From contig NZ_VISM01000001.1 in the NCBI RefSeq assembly GCF_007827455.1, positions 1,217,501 through 1,281,500 of the forward strand: a DNA stretch of 64,000 nucleotides, in the 5' to 3' direction. This document shows, piece by piece, positions 34,311 to 42,728 of the stretch. A model generated the notes under the pieces. It worked only from the letters and a program-made list of their open reading frames with translations, ran no database searches and had not been told where the DNA came from. A program made the position numbers and the translations under genes. Within the stretch, counting starts at the first letter, position 1; every line of letters starts with the position of its first letter. Source of the stretch: Lutibacter sp. Hel_I_33_5. Its GTDB lineage: Bacteria; Bacteroidota; Bacteroidia; Flavobacteriales; Flavobacteriaceae.

Positions 34311-34754
34311 ATGGAATTTTCAGTAGAATTTAAAACTCGATGGGCAGATTTTGATGTAAATAAACATATGCGGCACACCGCTTATAATGATTATGCCGCT
34401 GAGACTAGAATCCGTTATTTTAAAACTTGCAATGTAACTCTAGATGACTTTACAGAACATAATGTTGGCCCCATACTTTTTGAGGAGAACACCTCATTTA
34501 GAAAAGAAATTCATTTAGGAGAAAATATTACCTGTACCATTAAACTTGTTGGTGTTTCTAAAAATGCAGAACGATGGAAAATTAGAAACGAAATTTTTAA
34601 TGAAGCTGGTAAATTAGCTGCCGTTATAAATGTATTTGGTGCTTGGTTAGACTTAACAAAAAGAAAGTTAACGACACCTCCAGAAAAATTTAAAAACATA
34701 TTTACAGACATGCCAAAAACTGATGATTACAAAGACATCATCATTAAAAAATAA
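34311..34754 (+). CDS. Acyl-CoA thioesterase, 4-hydroxybenzoyl-CoA thioesterase/YbgC-like
   Basis: A 147-residue hot-dog-fold protein starting four bases after the permease gene, so co-transcribed. RWADFDVNKHMRHTAYNDYA (about residues 10-29) is the conserved active-site helix region; the usual catalytic Asp is in ADFDVNKH. The long helix and strands follow (ENTSFRKEIHLGENITCTIK). Likely hydrolyses an acyl-CoA thioester; the acyl group is unknown. Confidence 0.88.
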   Translation: MEFSVEFKTRWADFDVNKHMRHTAYNDYAAETRIRYFKTCNVTLDDFTEHNVGPILFEENTSFRKEIHLGENITCTIKLVGVSKNAERWKIRNEIFNEAGKLAAVINVFGAWLDLTKRKLTTPPEKFKNIFTDMPKTDDYKDIIIKK

Positions 34755-34835
34755 TTTGTAAAAGTTTTAATATGAATTAGTTATAAAAAAATTACTAACT
34801 TTAACGTAATTATTAACTAATTAAAACTTAACAAC

Positions 34836-35261
34836 ATGTTTTCAAAAAACAATTTAATTTCTACAGTAGTTGCTACACTTTGGGCTTTTTTTGGCGGCTA
34901 TTTACTTTGGGATATCATTGGAGGATCTTTATTAGAAAGTCATAAAGTGACTGCCGGTTTAATGAGAAGTACGCCAGATTATTTTCATTTAATTCTTGGA
35001 TGCTTTATTGTAGCATTAGTATTTAGTATCGTTTATTCTAAATGGACTCGCGGGCAACACAGTATATCTCAAGGTGCAGAATTTGGATTATGGATTAGTA
35101 TCCTTTTTGGTTTGGGTAATGGATTAATCGACTATTCTACTGCAAATATTTTAGACATAACTGGCACTTTAATAAATGCTGTTTTATTCGTTGTATATTA
35201 TGTAATTATGGGAATCATTGTAAGCTTAGTTTATAATAAACTTTCTGGTGCTAAGGAGTGA
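34836..35261 (+). CDS. Four-helix membrane protein of unknown function
   Basis: A 141-residue protein with four hydrophobic helices (about 10-30, 50-70, 84-104 and 112-134). It has Gly-rich turns (FFGGYLLWDIIGGSLL, GLGNGLIDY). An HLILGCFIVALVFS helix is followed by a short basic loop (YSKWTRGQHS). No catalytic motif is seen. It is followed by a terminator shared with the convergent FGE-like gene. Function unknown. Confidence 0.75.
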   Translation: MFSKNNLISTVVATLWAFFGGYLLWDIIGGSLLESHKVTAGLMRSTPDYFHLILGCFIVALVFSIVYSKWTRGQHSISQGAEFGLWISILFGLGNGLIDYSTANILDITGTLINAVLFVVYYVIMGIIVSLVYNKLSGAKE

Positions 35262-35287
35262 TTTTATAAAATGTTTTAACAAGGAAT

Positions 35288-35317
35288 AAGCTCTTCAAAA
35301 ATTTGAAGAGTTTTTTA
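35288..35317. terminator. Terminator between convergent genes
   Basis: CTCTTCAAA and TTTGAAGAG form a perfect 9-bp stem around AA, followed by a six-T run. It serves the plus-strand membrane gene and may also stop the convergent minus-strand gene, whose stop codon is at 35315. Confidence 0.8.
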
Positions 35318-36400
35318 TTTAGACGTTAACATGTCTGGAGTTGCAACTGTTCTAAAACCCATATGGTCTGATGCTGAATCTGCAACAACTCCCATCTTTG
35401 CTGATATTCTAAAACTTGAACAATAAGATGCATGACATAAAAAAGAACCACCTTTCATGATATATTCAACTTGATAAGGATTATTTGGATTGTAATATTT
35501 ATTCGCTCCTTTTGGATTTAACAAAGGCTTTGCAATATCTATTTCTTTATAATAATTAACATTAAACAAATCGCTTGTTACTTCCCAAACATTTCCTGCA
35601 ATATCATACAAGCCAATACTGTTGGGTGGGTAAGATTTTACCGGAGAGATAAACTCAAACCCATCGACACTTTCATTTTTTACTGGAAAAACACCTTGCC
35701 AAGTATTCGCATTAGCATCTAATTTCTCTGATTCATTTCCCCAGGTAAAAATAGCATTGTTATTAGAACCTTGCGCAGCAGACTCCCATTCTGCTTCAGT
35801 TGGCAAACGTCTATTTGCCCATTTACAATAAGCTAAAGCGTCTTCATAAGCAATATGCACAACAGGGAAATTATCTTTCCCAACAAGGTTAGAATTTGGT
35901 CCTTCTGGATGTTTCCAATTAGCGCCAATTTTCCATGTCCACCATTGAGAATAATTTTGCATGCTTACAACCGCATTTACATCTTTATTAAAAATCAAAC
36001 TTCCTGGTTGTAAAATAGAATCGTGAGGCTTTTGAGCATTTGAAGGAAGTTGTTTTTTCATTTCTTCCCAATCAATTACTCTTTCCGCTATCGTAATATA
36101 ATTAGTGGCTTCTACAAATTTTTTATATTGTTTATTGGTAACCTCAGTAATATCAATAAAAAAACCATCTACAGTTACCTTATGTGCTGGCTTTTCTCTT
36201 TCCATAGCATATGTATCAGACTTTTTTGCACCTTGAATAAACGTTTTTCTCTCAACCCAAACCATCCCTTTAGGAGGGTTAATTTTAGATATTTCTTTAT
36301 CTTTAATTGTCTCTTTTTCTTTTGAGTTCTTTTTACAACTAAAAGAAATAGCAACAATGCAGAAGAAAACTAGTTTAATGAAGTAATATTTTTTAATCAT
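35315..36400 (-). CDS. Formylglycine-generating enzyme (SUMF1 family), probable lipoprotein
   Basis: Start taken at the ATG at 36400 (MIKKYYFIKLVFFCIVAISF); the frame reads on upstream only because it crosses tRNA-Leu. The 361-residue protein has a signal with Cys22 as a possible lipid site. The SUMF1 fold starts at PPKGMVWVERKTFIQGA, followed by GFFIDITEVTNKQYKKFVE, WANRRLPTEAEWESAAQG and YDIAGNVWEVTSD. The C-terminal KGGSFLCHASYCSSFR aligns with the catalytic CHRSYC segment of formylglycine-generating enzymes, so both active-site Cys are kept. It should oxidise the sulfatase Cys/Ser to formylglycine or a related job. No sulfatase is in this window. Confidence 0.88.
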   Translation of the reverse strand: MIKKYYFIKLVFFCIVAISFSCKKNSKEKETIKDKEISKINPPKGMVWVERKTFIQGAKKSDTYAMEREKPAHKVTVDGFFIDITEVTNKQYKKFVEATNYITIAERVIDWEEMKKQLPSNAQKPHDSILQPGSLIFNKDVNAVVSMQNYSQWWTWKIGANWKHPEGPNSNLVGKDNFPVVHIAYEDALAYCKWANRRLPTEAEWESAAQGSNNNAIFTWGNESEKLDANANTWQGVFPVKNESVDGFEFISPVKSYPPNSIGLYDIAGNVWEVTSDLFNVNYYKEIDIAKPLLNPKGANKYYNPNNPYQVEYIMKGGSFLCHASYCSSFRISAKMGVVADSASDHMGFRTVATPDMLTSK

Positions 36401-36456
36401 CTTATACAAATAAATTAAAAAATCGCTGAAAATCAAAAGATTAACAGCGATTATTG

Positions 36457-36538
36457 TACAGGCGGAGAGACTCGAACTCTCACACCTCGCGGCACTAGAT
36501 CCTAAGTCTAGCGTGTCTACCAATTCCACCACGCCTGC
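36457..36538 (-). tRNA. tRNA-Leu (anticodon UAG)
   Basis: An 82-base class II tRNA. The acceptor stem GCAGGCG pairs with CGCCTGT (one G-U), and the anticodon stem CTAGA/TCTAG holds loop CTTAGGA with TAG (36502-36504 on the plus strand as CTA). A long variable arm (TGCCGCGAGGTG region) and the T loop TTCGAGT are present. CCA is not encoded. Its minus-strand translation gives the well-known false peptide VELVDTLDLGSSAARCESSS. Confidence 0.96.
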
Positions 36539-36553
36539 ATTAATTTAGGACTG

Positions 36554-36583
36554 CAAATATAAACAATCCACTTAAACTGCAAA
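36554..36583 (-). promoter_or_regulatory. Promoter of tRNA-Leu
   Basis: On the minus strand: TTTG (36583-36580), an 18-base spacer, then TATATTTG (36561-36554). This is the same -7 octamer as the tRNA-Phe promoter. The start point would be near 36547. Confidence 0.7.
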
Positions 36584-36603
36584 GTAGTTCATAATTATTT
36601 TTC

Positions 36604-36611
36604 TATTTTTG
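36604..36611 (+). promoter_or_regulatory. -7 element of the M20 peptidase gene
   Basis: TATTTTTG matches TAnnTTTG, 22 bases before the ATG at 36634. It is divergent from the tRNA-Leu promoter. No clear -33 match. Confidence 0.4.
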
Positions 36612-36633
36612 AAAGAGACAAAAAAAACAATCC

Positions 36634-38022
36634 ATGCAAGACATAAAAACGTATATCAAAAATAATAAAGAACGCTTTTTAAATGAATTAATTGAGCTTC
36701 TTAAAATTCCTTCAGTAAGTGCAGATACAGCATTTACTCAAGATGTTTTTAATACAGCAGATGCAGTAAAAACTAGTTTAGAGAAAGCAGGTTGTGATAA
36801 AGTAGAAGTATGTGAAACTCCTGGATATCCAATTATTTATGGAGAAAAAATTATAGATAAAAACTTACCCACTGTTTTAGTCTATGGACATTATGATGTT
36901 CAGCCAGCAGATCCAATCAATTTATGGGACTCGCCACCGTTTGAACCTATCATTAAAAAAACAGAAATTCATCCAGAAGGCGCAATTTTTGCACGAGGAT
37001 CTTGCGATGATAAAGGACAAATGTACATGCATGTGAAGGCATTAGAATATATGACATCAACAGGTAATTTACCTTGTAATGTTAAGTTTATGATAGAAGG
37101 TGAAGAAGAAGTTGGTTCCGAAAGCTTAGCTTGGTTTGTACCAAGAAATAAAGAAAAACTAGCCAATGATGTTATTCTAATTTCAGATACTGGTATGATA
37201 GCAAATGATATTCCATCAATAACAACAGGTTTACGTGGTTTAAGTTATGTAGAAGTAGAAGTTACAGGGCCAAACAGAGATTTACATTCAGGGTTATATG
37301 GTGGTGCCGTTGCAAACCCAATTAATATTTTAACAAAAATGATTGCCTCTTTACATGATGAAAACAATCATATTACAATACCTGGGTTTTATGATAATGT
37401 AGAAGAATTATCTACTGAAGAAAGAGCAGAAATGGCAAAAGCACCATTTTCATTTGAAGCCTATAAAAATTCTTTAAAGATTAAAGATGTGTATGGAGAA
37501 AAAAGCTATACAACAAACGAAAGAAATTCAATCCGACCAACTTTAGATGTAAACGGAATCTGGGGCGGTTACACTGGCGAAGGTGCAAAAACAGTAATTG
37601 CAAGTAAAGCCTATGCAAAAATCTCGATGCGATTAGTTCCAAATCAAGATTGGAAAGAAATAACTGAACTATTTAAAAATCATTTTGAAAGTATTGCTCC
37701 AAAATCTGTGTCTGTAAAAGTTACACCACATCATGGCGGTCAAGGTTATGTTACACCAATTGACAATATTGGTTATAAAGCGGCAAGCAAAGCGTATGAA
37801 GCTACTTTTGGCAAAACTCCAATTCCGCAAAGAAGTGGTGGTAGTATTCCTATTGTAGCTTTATTTGAGCAAGAATTGAAAAGTAAAACTATTTTAATGG
37901 GCTTTGGTTTAGATTCAGATGCAATTCACTCACCTAACGAACATTTTGGAGTTTGGAATTATTTAAAAGGTATAGAAACCATTCCGTATTTTTATAAATA
38001 TTTTACTGAATTATATAGATAA
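36634..38022 (+). CDS. M20-family metallodipeptidase
   Basis: A 462-residue cytoplasmic zinc peptidase of the carnosinase/PepV-like group. Metal and catalytic segments: LVYGHYDVQPADP (His, catalytic Asp, about 87-99), ARGSCDDKGQMYMHVKA (bridging Asp near 125), EGEEEVGSES (Glu pair near 155), then the lid with GLRGLSYVEVEVTGPNRDLHSG. A C-terminal His is in SDAIHSPNEHFG. It would split dipeptides, matching the peptide-import genes at 18-24 kb in function though not in position. No signal peptide. Confidence 0.92.
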   Translation: MQDIKTYIKNNKERFLNELIELLKIPSVSADTAFTQDVFNTADAVKTSLEKAGCDKVEVCETPGYPIIYGEKIIDKNLPTVLVYGHYDVQPADPINLWDSPPFEPIIKKTEIHPEGAIFARGSCDDKGQMYMHVKALEYMTSTGNLPCNVKFMIEGEEEVGSESLAWFVPRNKEKLANDVILISDTGMIANDIPSITTGLRGLSYVEVEVTGPNRDLHSGLYGGAVANPINILTKMIASLHDENNHITIPGFYDNVEELSTEERAEMAKAPFSFEAYKNSLKIKDVYGEKSYTTNERNSIRPTLDVNGIWGGYTGEGAKTVIASKAYAKISMRLVPNQDWKEITELFKNHFESIAPKSVSVKVTPHHGGQGYVTPIDNIGYKAASKAYEATFGKTPIPQRSGGSIPIVALFEQELKSKTILMGFGLDSDAIHSPNEHFGVWNYLKGIETIPYFYKYFTELYR

Positions 38023-38030
38023 AATAATAC

Positions 38031-38178
38031 TTTGGGCGTTTCCCAATTATTTGAAATAAAATAATTGGGTCAGGCTTTTCGTTACAATCTTTTACCTTGT
38101 TCTCGATACTCGCTACGCGAACTCGAACCGACGGTAAAAGGATTTCCACTACAATCCTTAACGCGCTTTCTTGCCAAC
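38031..38178 (-). repeat. Bacteroidota intergenic element, copy 1
   Basis: On the minus strand it begins TTGGCAAGAAAGCGCGTTAA, then GGATTGTAGTGGAAATCC, a variable middle holding a GTTCGAGTTCGCGTAGCGAG hairpin, then AAAGATTGTAACGAAAAGCC. It ends near GGGAAACGCCC. The end blocks align with the element at 42729-42872. The variable middle and inner palindrome differ. I recall such sequences as frequent between genes in this phylum; function unknown. It fills most of the 242-base gap before the BlaI gene. Confidence 0.75.
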
Positions 38179-38205
38179 TTATAGAAAATTGAAACATATT
38201 TAAAC

Positions 38206-38219
38206 TCTACATTTGTAGA
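38206..38219. promoter_or_regulatory. BlaI-type operator 1, centred on the -33 element
   Basis: TCTACATTTGTAGA is a perfect 14-base dyad with the TACA/TGTA core used by BlaI/MecI repressors. The promoter's -33 TTTG (38212-38215) lies at its centre. Confidence 0.75.
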
Positions 38220-38230
38220 ATTCATTTTTT

Positions 38231-38250
38231 TACTCTATGTTTGTAGAGTA
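38231..38250. promoter_or_regulatory. BlaI-type operator 2, centred on the -7 element
   Basis: TACTCTATGTTTGTAGAGTA has perfect 7-base arms. TATGTTTG (38236-38243) inside it matches TAnnTTTG and is 20 bases from the TTTG at 38212. The two dyad centres are 28 bases apart. The start point would be near 38250, with the BlaI ATG at 38265. Confidence 0.8.
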
Positions 38251-38264
38251 AAAAGTGAATTCTT

Positions 38265-38636
38265 ATGCAATTATCTAAAACAGAAGAACAATTAATGCAA
38301 TATTTATGGAAACGTAAAAAAGCATTTTTAAAAGAATTATTAGAAGATTTTCCAGAACCAAGACCAGCTACAACAACCGTTGCAACTTTATTAAAAAGAA
38401 TTTCTGATAAAGGTTTTATAGATTATAAATTATTCGGTAAGTCTAGAGAATACTTTCCTATTATAAAGAAAACAGACTATTTTTCTAATCATGTAAACGG
38501 ATTGATAAAAAATTTCTTTAACGATTCCGCAAGTCAGTTTGCTTCATTTTTTACTAAAGAAACAAATCTTTCAACAGATGAATTAGAAGCACTTAAAAAA
38601 GTGATTGACAATCAAATTAAAAAACAACAAAAATGA
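38265..38636 (+). CDS. BlaI/MecI/CopY-family repressor
   Basis: A 123-residue winged-helix regulator. LSKTEEQLMQYLWKRKKAFL opens the DNA-binding domain, and TTTVATLLKRISDKGFIDYK is the recognition helix and wing. The C-terminal helix (about 95-123, LEALKKVIDNQIKKQQK) is for dimerisation. It lies just downstream of two TACA/TGTA-type operators and shares a four-base overlap with the M56 peptidase gene. This fits the classic pair in which the membrane peptidase leads to repressor cleavage. Auto-repression is inferred. Confidence 0.93.
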   Translation: MQLSKTEEQLMQYLWKRKKAFLKELLEDFPEPRPATTTVATLLKRISDKGFIDYKLFGKSREYFPIIKKTDYFSNHVNGLIKNFFNDSASQFASFFTKETNLSTDELEALKKVIDNQIKKQQK

Positions 38637-41461
38637 TAGTTTACATTTTAAAATCAGCAAGTTGTTTAGCGTTATTACTTTTCTTCTATCATTTAGTTTT
38701 AGAGAAAGAAAAAATGCACAACTTTAATCGTTATTATTTATTAATTGGGGTTGTTGTTTCATTATTAATTCCGTTTGCAACAATAACAATTAATGCCATT
38801 CCAGAAACTATTGCAACAATTCAAACCATAGAGCAACCAAAATATGTTATAGAAGAAACTGCTCCTTTAATTATCGAAGAAACAATAGATTACTCAAAAT
38901 ATGTAATTGGATTTTACATTTTAATTTCATCAATATTACTCATTAGATTTGGAAGAAATTTATTTAAAATCATTCAAAAAATTAGAGTTAATAAACAATT
39001 AGAACACAAAAATGCAACTTTAGTTTTAGTAGATGATAAAATTTTACCACACACTTTTTGGAATAAAATTTTCATAAACAAAAAAGCTTATGAACAAGGT
39101 GAAATTGAAGAGGAACTTTTTACACATGAACTAACACATGTTACGCAAAAACATACGATTGATGTATTATTAATAGAACTTTTACAGGTTGTCTTTTGGA
39201 TAAATCCTTTATTTATATTTCTTAAAAAAGCAATACAATTAAATCATGAATTTTTAGCGGATGGAACCGTTATAAATCAGCATAAAAATACATTCCAATA
39301 TCAGCATTTATTATTGAATAAAGCTGCTTGGAACAACGAATATTACTTGGCCAGTAATTTGAATTACTCACTTACTAAAAAAAGATTAAATATGATGACA
39401 ACAAAAAGTTCACGTACAAAAATCTTGTTAAAAAAACTGGCGGTAATTCCGCTATTAACAGGATTTGTTTTTCTCTTTGCAGAAAGAATTGAAGCACAAG
39501 AAGTTATTAAGACTATTTATGAGAAAACAGAAAATGGTAAAAAATTGACAGATTCTGAAATTTATAAAGAATATGTTTATCAACAAGGCTATATACAAAC
39601 AAAGGATGAATATGGTAATAAAATCTATAAAAAGTATTCTGAATTATCTAAAGAAGAAAAAAACAAAGTTCCACCACCACCGCCTTTAAAATCAAAAAAT
39701 AAAATTCTATCGAAAGAGTTATTTGAAAAATTAAAAAACAATCAAAAATATGCTGTTTGGATTGATGGAAAGGTAGTTGAAAATGAAGTCTTAAATAAAT
39801 ATAAAAACTCAGATTTTCATAACTCCTATGTAAGTTTTATACATGCAAATGCTAGAAGTAAACGATTTCCACAAAATTATCAAGCATATTTAGAGACAAA
39901 AAAATATTTTAAAGATAATATTGAAAAAAGAGTTTACAATTTTGTGAAGTGGAAAAAAGAAAAAGAAAGATTTAAAAAAGCAAAATGGCAAAAAGGGCCA
40001 GATGGAGAACAAATACAAATCATTGAATCTCCAACTAAAGAATATATTGATTCAGAAATCCAAAAAGAATATTCATCAAAAATAACAATATCTGAACAAT
40101 CTATTACTGGAAATAAAAATAATGCCACTCTAGAAGAACTAAAAGAATATAATGTTTTAGCTAAAAAATATAATAAAGTTGATATCGAAAAACGTATCAT
40201 TAAATTAAAAGATTTAAATAGATTGGAGATACTGTTTAATAAACTTTCTGAAAAACAAAAGAAAGATGCTCAATCGTTTCCAGAATGTATTCCTTCAAAA
40301 CCAATAATAAAAAATGATAATTATAGAGAAGTCAGTGCGAAATTTATTAAATCTTCGTATCTAAAAGAATTAAAATTATACTTAAAACAAATTCAAATTT
40401 ACAAGAAAGATAAAAGTAATTACAATAAAAAATTATTAAATAGTCACTATACTAACATAAAATACTTGTACAATAAAATAGACTCACAAGAAAAAAACAT
40501 CCCACCACCACCAATGATTCCTGTTCCGGAAAAGGATAAAAAAACAATAAAACCTGTAAATTTAGATGTTGAAAAGGATAAAAAATTAATTTTAAACGGA
40601 AATCAAATTGATAGAAAAAAAATTGTAAATGAAATTATAAAAATTAATGCACATTTATCTAAAGAAGAACAAAAAGAGTATGTTATTGTATCAATTATTA
40701 TTCCAGATAAAAGCTATTCAACATTTGTAAATAAAATCCGATTAGAATTAAACCAAAAAAGAATTTCTTTTATAGTTGTTGGTTATAAATCAGAATTAAA
40801 AAAATCACACAATCCTAAACATATCAGTATATATGACGGCCTAACAATAAATGAAGCTAAAATAAAAAATGAAAAGAAAAAAAATAAAACATTAAAAAAA
40901 GATTCTCCTTGGTCAATAAGTGAGCCTAAATTTGAAATAGTAGAATTTATTCCAGGTAATCATAAACTCGAAAAATTTAAAAAAAATGATATAGATTTCA
41001 CAAAAGAGTATAAAGACAATGATAAGATTAAATATTATTTAGATGGAAAGAAAATTTCTAAAACTGAATTAGATAAAATTAAACCAACAAATTTCAAAAA
41101 TGTTAATGTTGATAAAAGAACAAATTCAATTTTTATAATTACAAAAAAAGCGACTGAAGTTAATAATTTAGTGAGTAGAACAACTTCAGAATCATTTCCA
41201 AAAAAGGAGAATACCAAAAATGAAATAAATAGTGGTTGGATTTACTCTAATAACAAAACATTGTTTCACGTAAAATTAAATGGTGAAAAAAAATATTTCA
41301 ACCGATTTGGGCATTTAGTTAATAAAAGAGGGGAAGTATTATCTAAAAATGGAATTGGCAGTACTGGTTGGAAAAAAATTAACGGTAATACCTATTTCTA
41401 TATAACAAGAAATAAAAAAACTGAATATTTTGATCAAAAAGGAAATAAAGTTAAATTCTAA
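38633..41461 (+). CDS. BlaR1-like M56 membrane peptidase with long Lys-rich tail
   Basis: A 942-residue membrane metallopeptidase, much longer than a plain M56 domain (about 300). Hydrophobic helices lie at about 1-20, 36-56, 91-107, 178-198 and 268-284. The zinc site is FTHELTHV (HExxH variant at 165-169, HELTH), with the third ligand near NHEFLAD (205-210). Beyond 290 there is a 650-residue, strongly Lys-rich region with proline runs (VPPPPPLKS, IPPPPMIPVP). It ends with two roughly 30-residue units that start GW and contain YF...G (868-898 and 912-942). It probably senses an envelope signal and inactivates the BlaI repressor encoded just upstream. No penicillin-binding domain is seen. Confidence 0.9.
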   Translation: MIVYILKSASCLALLLFFYHLVLEKEKMHNFNRYYLLIGVVVSLLIPFATITINAIPETIATIQTIEQPKYVIEETAPLIIEETIDYSKYVIGFYILISSILLIRFGRNLFKIIQKIRVNKQLEHKNATLVLVDDKILPHTFWNKIFINKKAYEQGEIEEELFTHELTHVTQKHTIDVLLIELLQVVFWINPLFIFLKKAIQLNHEFLADGTVINQHKNTFQYQHLLLNKAAWNNEYYLASNLNYSLTKKRLNMMTTKSSRTKILLKKLAVIPLLTGFVFLFAERIEAQEVIKTIYEKTENGKKLTDSEIYKEYVYQQGYIQTKDEYGNKIYKKYSELSKEEKNKVPPPPPLKSKNKILSKELFEKLKNNQKYAVWIDGKVVENEVLNKYKNSDFHNSYVSFIHANARSKRFPQNYQAYLETKKYFKDNIEKRVYNFVKWKKEKERFKKAKWQKGPDGEQIQIIESPTKEYIDSEIQKEYSSKITISEQSITGNKNNATLEELKEYNVLAKKYNKVDIEKRIIKLKDLNRLEILFNKLSEKQKKDAQSFPECIPSKPIIKNDNYREVSAKFIKSSYLKELKLYLKQIQIYKKDKSNYNKKLLNSHYTNIKYLYNKIDSQEKNIPPPPMIPVPEKDKKTIKPVNLDVEKDKKLILNGNQIDRKKIVNEIIKINAHLSKEEQKEYVIVSIIIPDKSYSTFVNKIRLELNQKRISFIVVGYKSELKKSHNPKHISIYDGLTINEAKIKNEKKKNKTLKKDSPWSISEPKFEIVEFIPGNHKLEKFKKNDIDFTKEYKDNDKIKYYLDGKKISKTELDKIKPTNFKNVNVDKRTNSIFIITKKATEVNNLVSRTTSESFPKKENTKNEINSGWIYSNNKTLFHVKLNGEKKYFNRFGHLVNKRGEVLSKNGIGSTGWKKINGNTYFYITRNKKTEYFDQKGNKVKF

Positions 41462-41470
41462 ACTTTTGTT

Positions 41471-41497
41471 AAAAGCCTCACATTGTGAGACTTTTTT
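41471..41497 (+). terminator. Terminator of the BlaI/M56 operon
   Basis: AAAAGCCTCACA and TGTGAGACTTTT form a stem with one mismatch, followed by T residues, ten bases after the M56 stop. Confidence 0.75.
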
Positions 41498-41548
41498 GTA
41501 ACATATACTTAAAATTATCGTTGGTATTGTATACCAAACTTATATGTT

Positions 41549-42649
41549 ATGCTTAAAAAGTTTTTTCTTACTTGTTCTGGAGTCGATCTAGATATTATTA
41601 AAAATTGTGCAAACGGAGAACAGAATAAATACGTTGGCATTGGTGCAACCGTATTTTTCACAGCAATAATGGCAACGATTGCTAGTAGTTATGCGTTATA
41701 TACAGTTTTTGAAAATATTTACACTTCAATTTTCTTTGGTCTTATTTGGGGATTACTCATTTTTAATTTAGATCGTTTTATTGTTTCTACTATTAGAAAA
41801 AATGATTCTAAATGGAAAGAAATTGTACAAGCCTTACCTCGTTTAATTTTAGCAATTATCATTGCTATTGTGATTTCTAAGCCTTTAGAAATGAAACTTT
41901 TTGAAAAAGAAATTAATCAGGTTTTATTAACTGAAAAGAATCAAATGACGTTGGATAACAAAACTCAGATTGCGCAACAATTTACACCCGAAATTCAAAA
42001 TATTCAATCAGAAATTGCTGGTTTAAAATCTGAAATCACTTTAAAAGAAAACGAAACCAATGTTTTATATGAAACGTATATAGCGGAAGCGGAAGGCAGA
42101 AAAGGAACAAAACTTTTAGGTAAAGGACCTGTTTATAAAGAAAAAAGAGAAAAACACGATGCAGCTTTAGCTGAACTAAGTCAACTTAAAAAAGAGAATG
42201 CAGAAAAAATAAAAGAAAAAGAGAAAGCTATTGTAAGTTTAGTTGAAAATCAAAAAACTGTTGAAACAAAAACACAACCAATTATTTCTAATTTTGATGG
42301 TTTAATGGCTCGTATTAATGCTTTAAATAAATTACCTTGGTTACCTTCTTTTTTTATATTCCTATTGTTTTTAGCGATAGAAACATCGCCAATATTTGCA
42401 AAACTAATTGCACCTAAAGGCGAATATGATTATAAATTGGAAGATAAAGAAACTGCTTTACAAACTTGGGTAGCTCAACAAGTAAATCAACGCGAAGAAA
42501 TGCTGCAAGCGGATATTGACATCAATAAAAAAATATATTCAGATATTAAAACTGAAGAAGAATTATTTGCCTACAAACAGAAAATGGCTCGTGATTTAAT
42601 GAAGCTTCAAGCTGATTCTTTCTATAAAAAACAACAAAAAATGTTGTAG
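41549..42649 (+). CDS. DUF4407 membrane protein
   Basis: A 366-residue protein. It starts MLKKFFLTCSGVDLDIIKNC, a start I associate with DUF4407. Helices lie at about 30-52, 58-76, 97-114 and 262-282. Between the third and fourth is a long coiled-coil region (about 120-245) rich in E, K and Q (EIQNIQSEIAGLKSEITLKE). LIWGLLIFNLDRFIVSTIRK is the best conserved segment. Topology suggests a large extracytoplasmic coiled coil. Function unknown; nothing in the neighbourhood suggests one. Confidence 0.85.
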   Translation: MLKKFFLTCSGVDLDIIKNCANGEQNKYVGIGATVFFTAIMATIASSYALYTVFENIYTSIFFGLIWGLLIFNLDRFIVSTIRKNDSKWKEIVQALPRLILAIIIAIVISKPLEMKLFEKEINQVLLTEKNQMTLDNKTQIAQQFTPEIQNIQSEIAGLKSEITLKENETNVLYETYIAEAEGRKGTKLLGKGPVYKEKREKHDAALAELSQLKKENAEKIKEKEKAIVSLVENQKTVETKTQPIISNFDGLMARINALNKLPWLPSFFIFLLFLAIETSPIFAKLIAPKGEYDYKLEDKETALQTWVAQQVNQREEMLQADIDINKKIYSDIKTEEELFAYKQKMARDLMKLQADSFYKKQQKML

Positions 42650-42712
42650 TTTCATTCCGAACTTGTTTCGGAATCTCAGTATGAGAAGCTGAAATAAATT
42701 CAGCTTGACGTA
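42650..42712. repeat. TCATTCCGAA-type hairpin repeat
   Basis: TTTCATTCCGAACTTGTTTC then GGAATCTCA forms one hairpin, and GAAGCTGAAATAAATTCAGC then TTGACG forms the second. It starts right after the DUF4407 stop. Confidence 0.7.
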
Positions 42713-42728
42713 ATAGTAATCACAAAAT

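Noticed and set aside
36401..36532. N-terminal 44 codons of the long frame of the FGE-like gene (starts VELVDTLDLG)
   Set aside because: This is the antisense-strand reading through tRNA-Leu, a familiar annotation artefact; the real protein starts at 36400 with a signal sequence.
38003..38197. 64-residue minus-strand frame after the M20 peptidase
   Set aside because: It is the translation of the intergenic element at 38031-38178.
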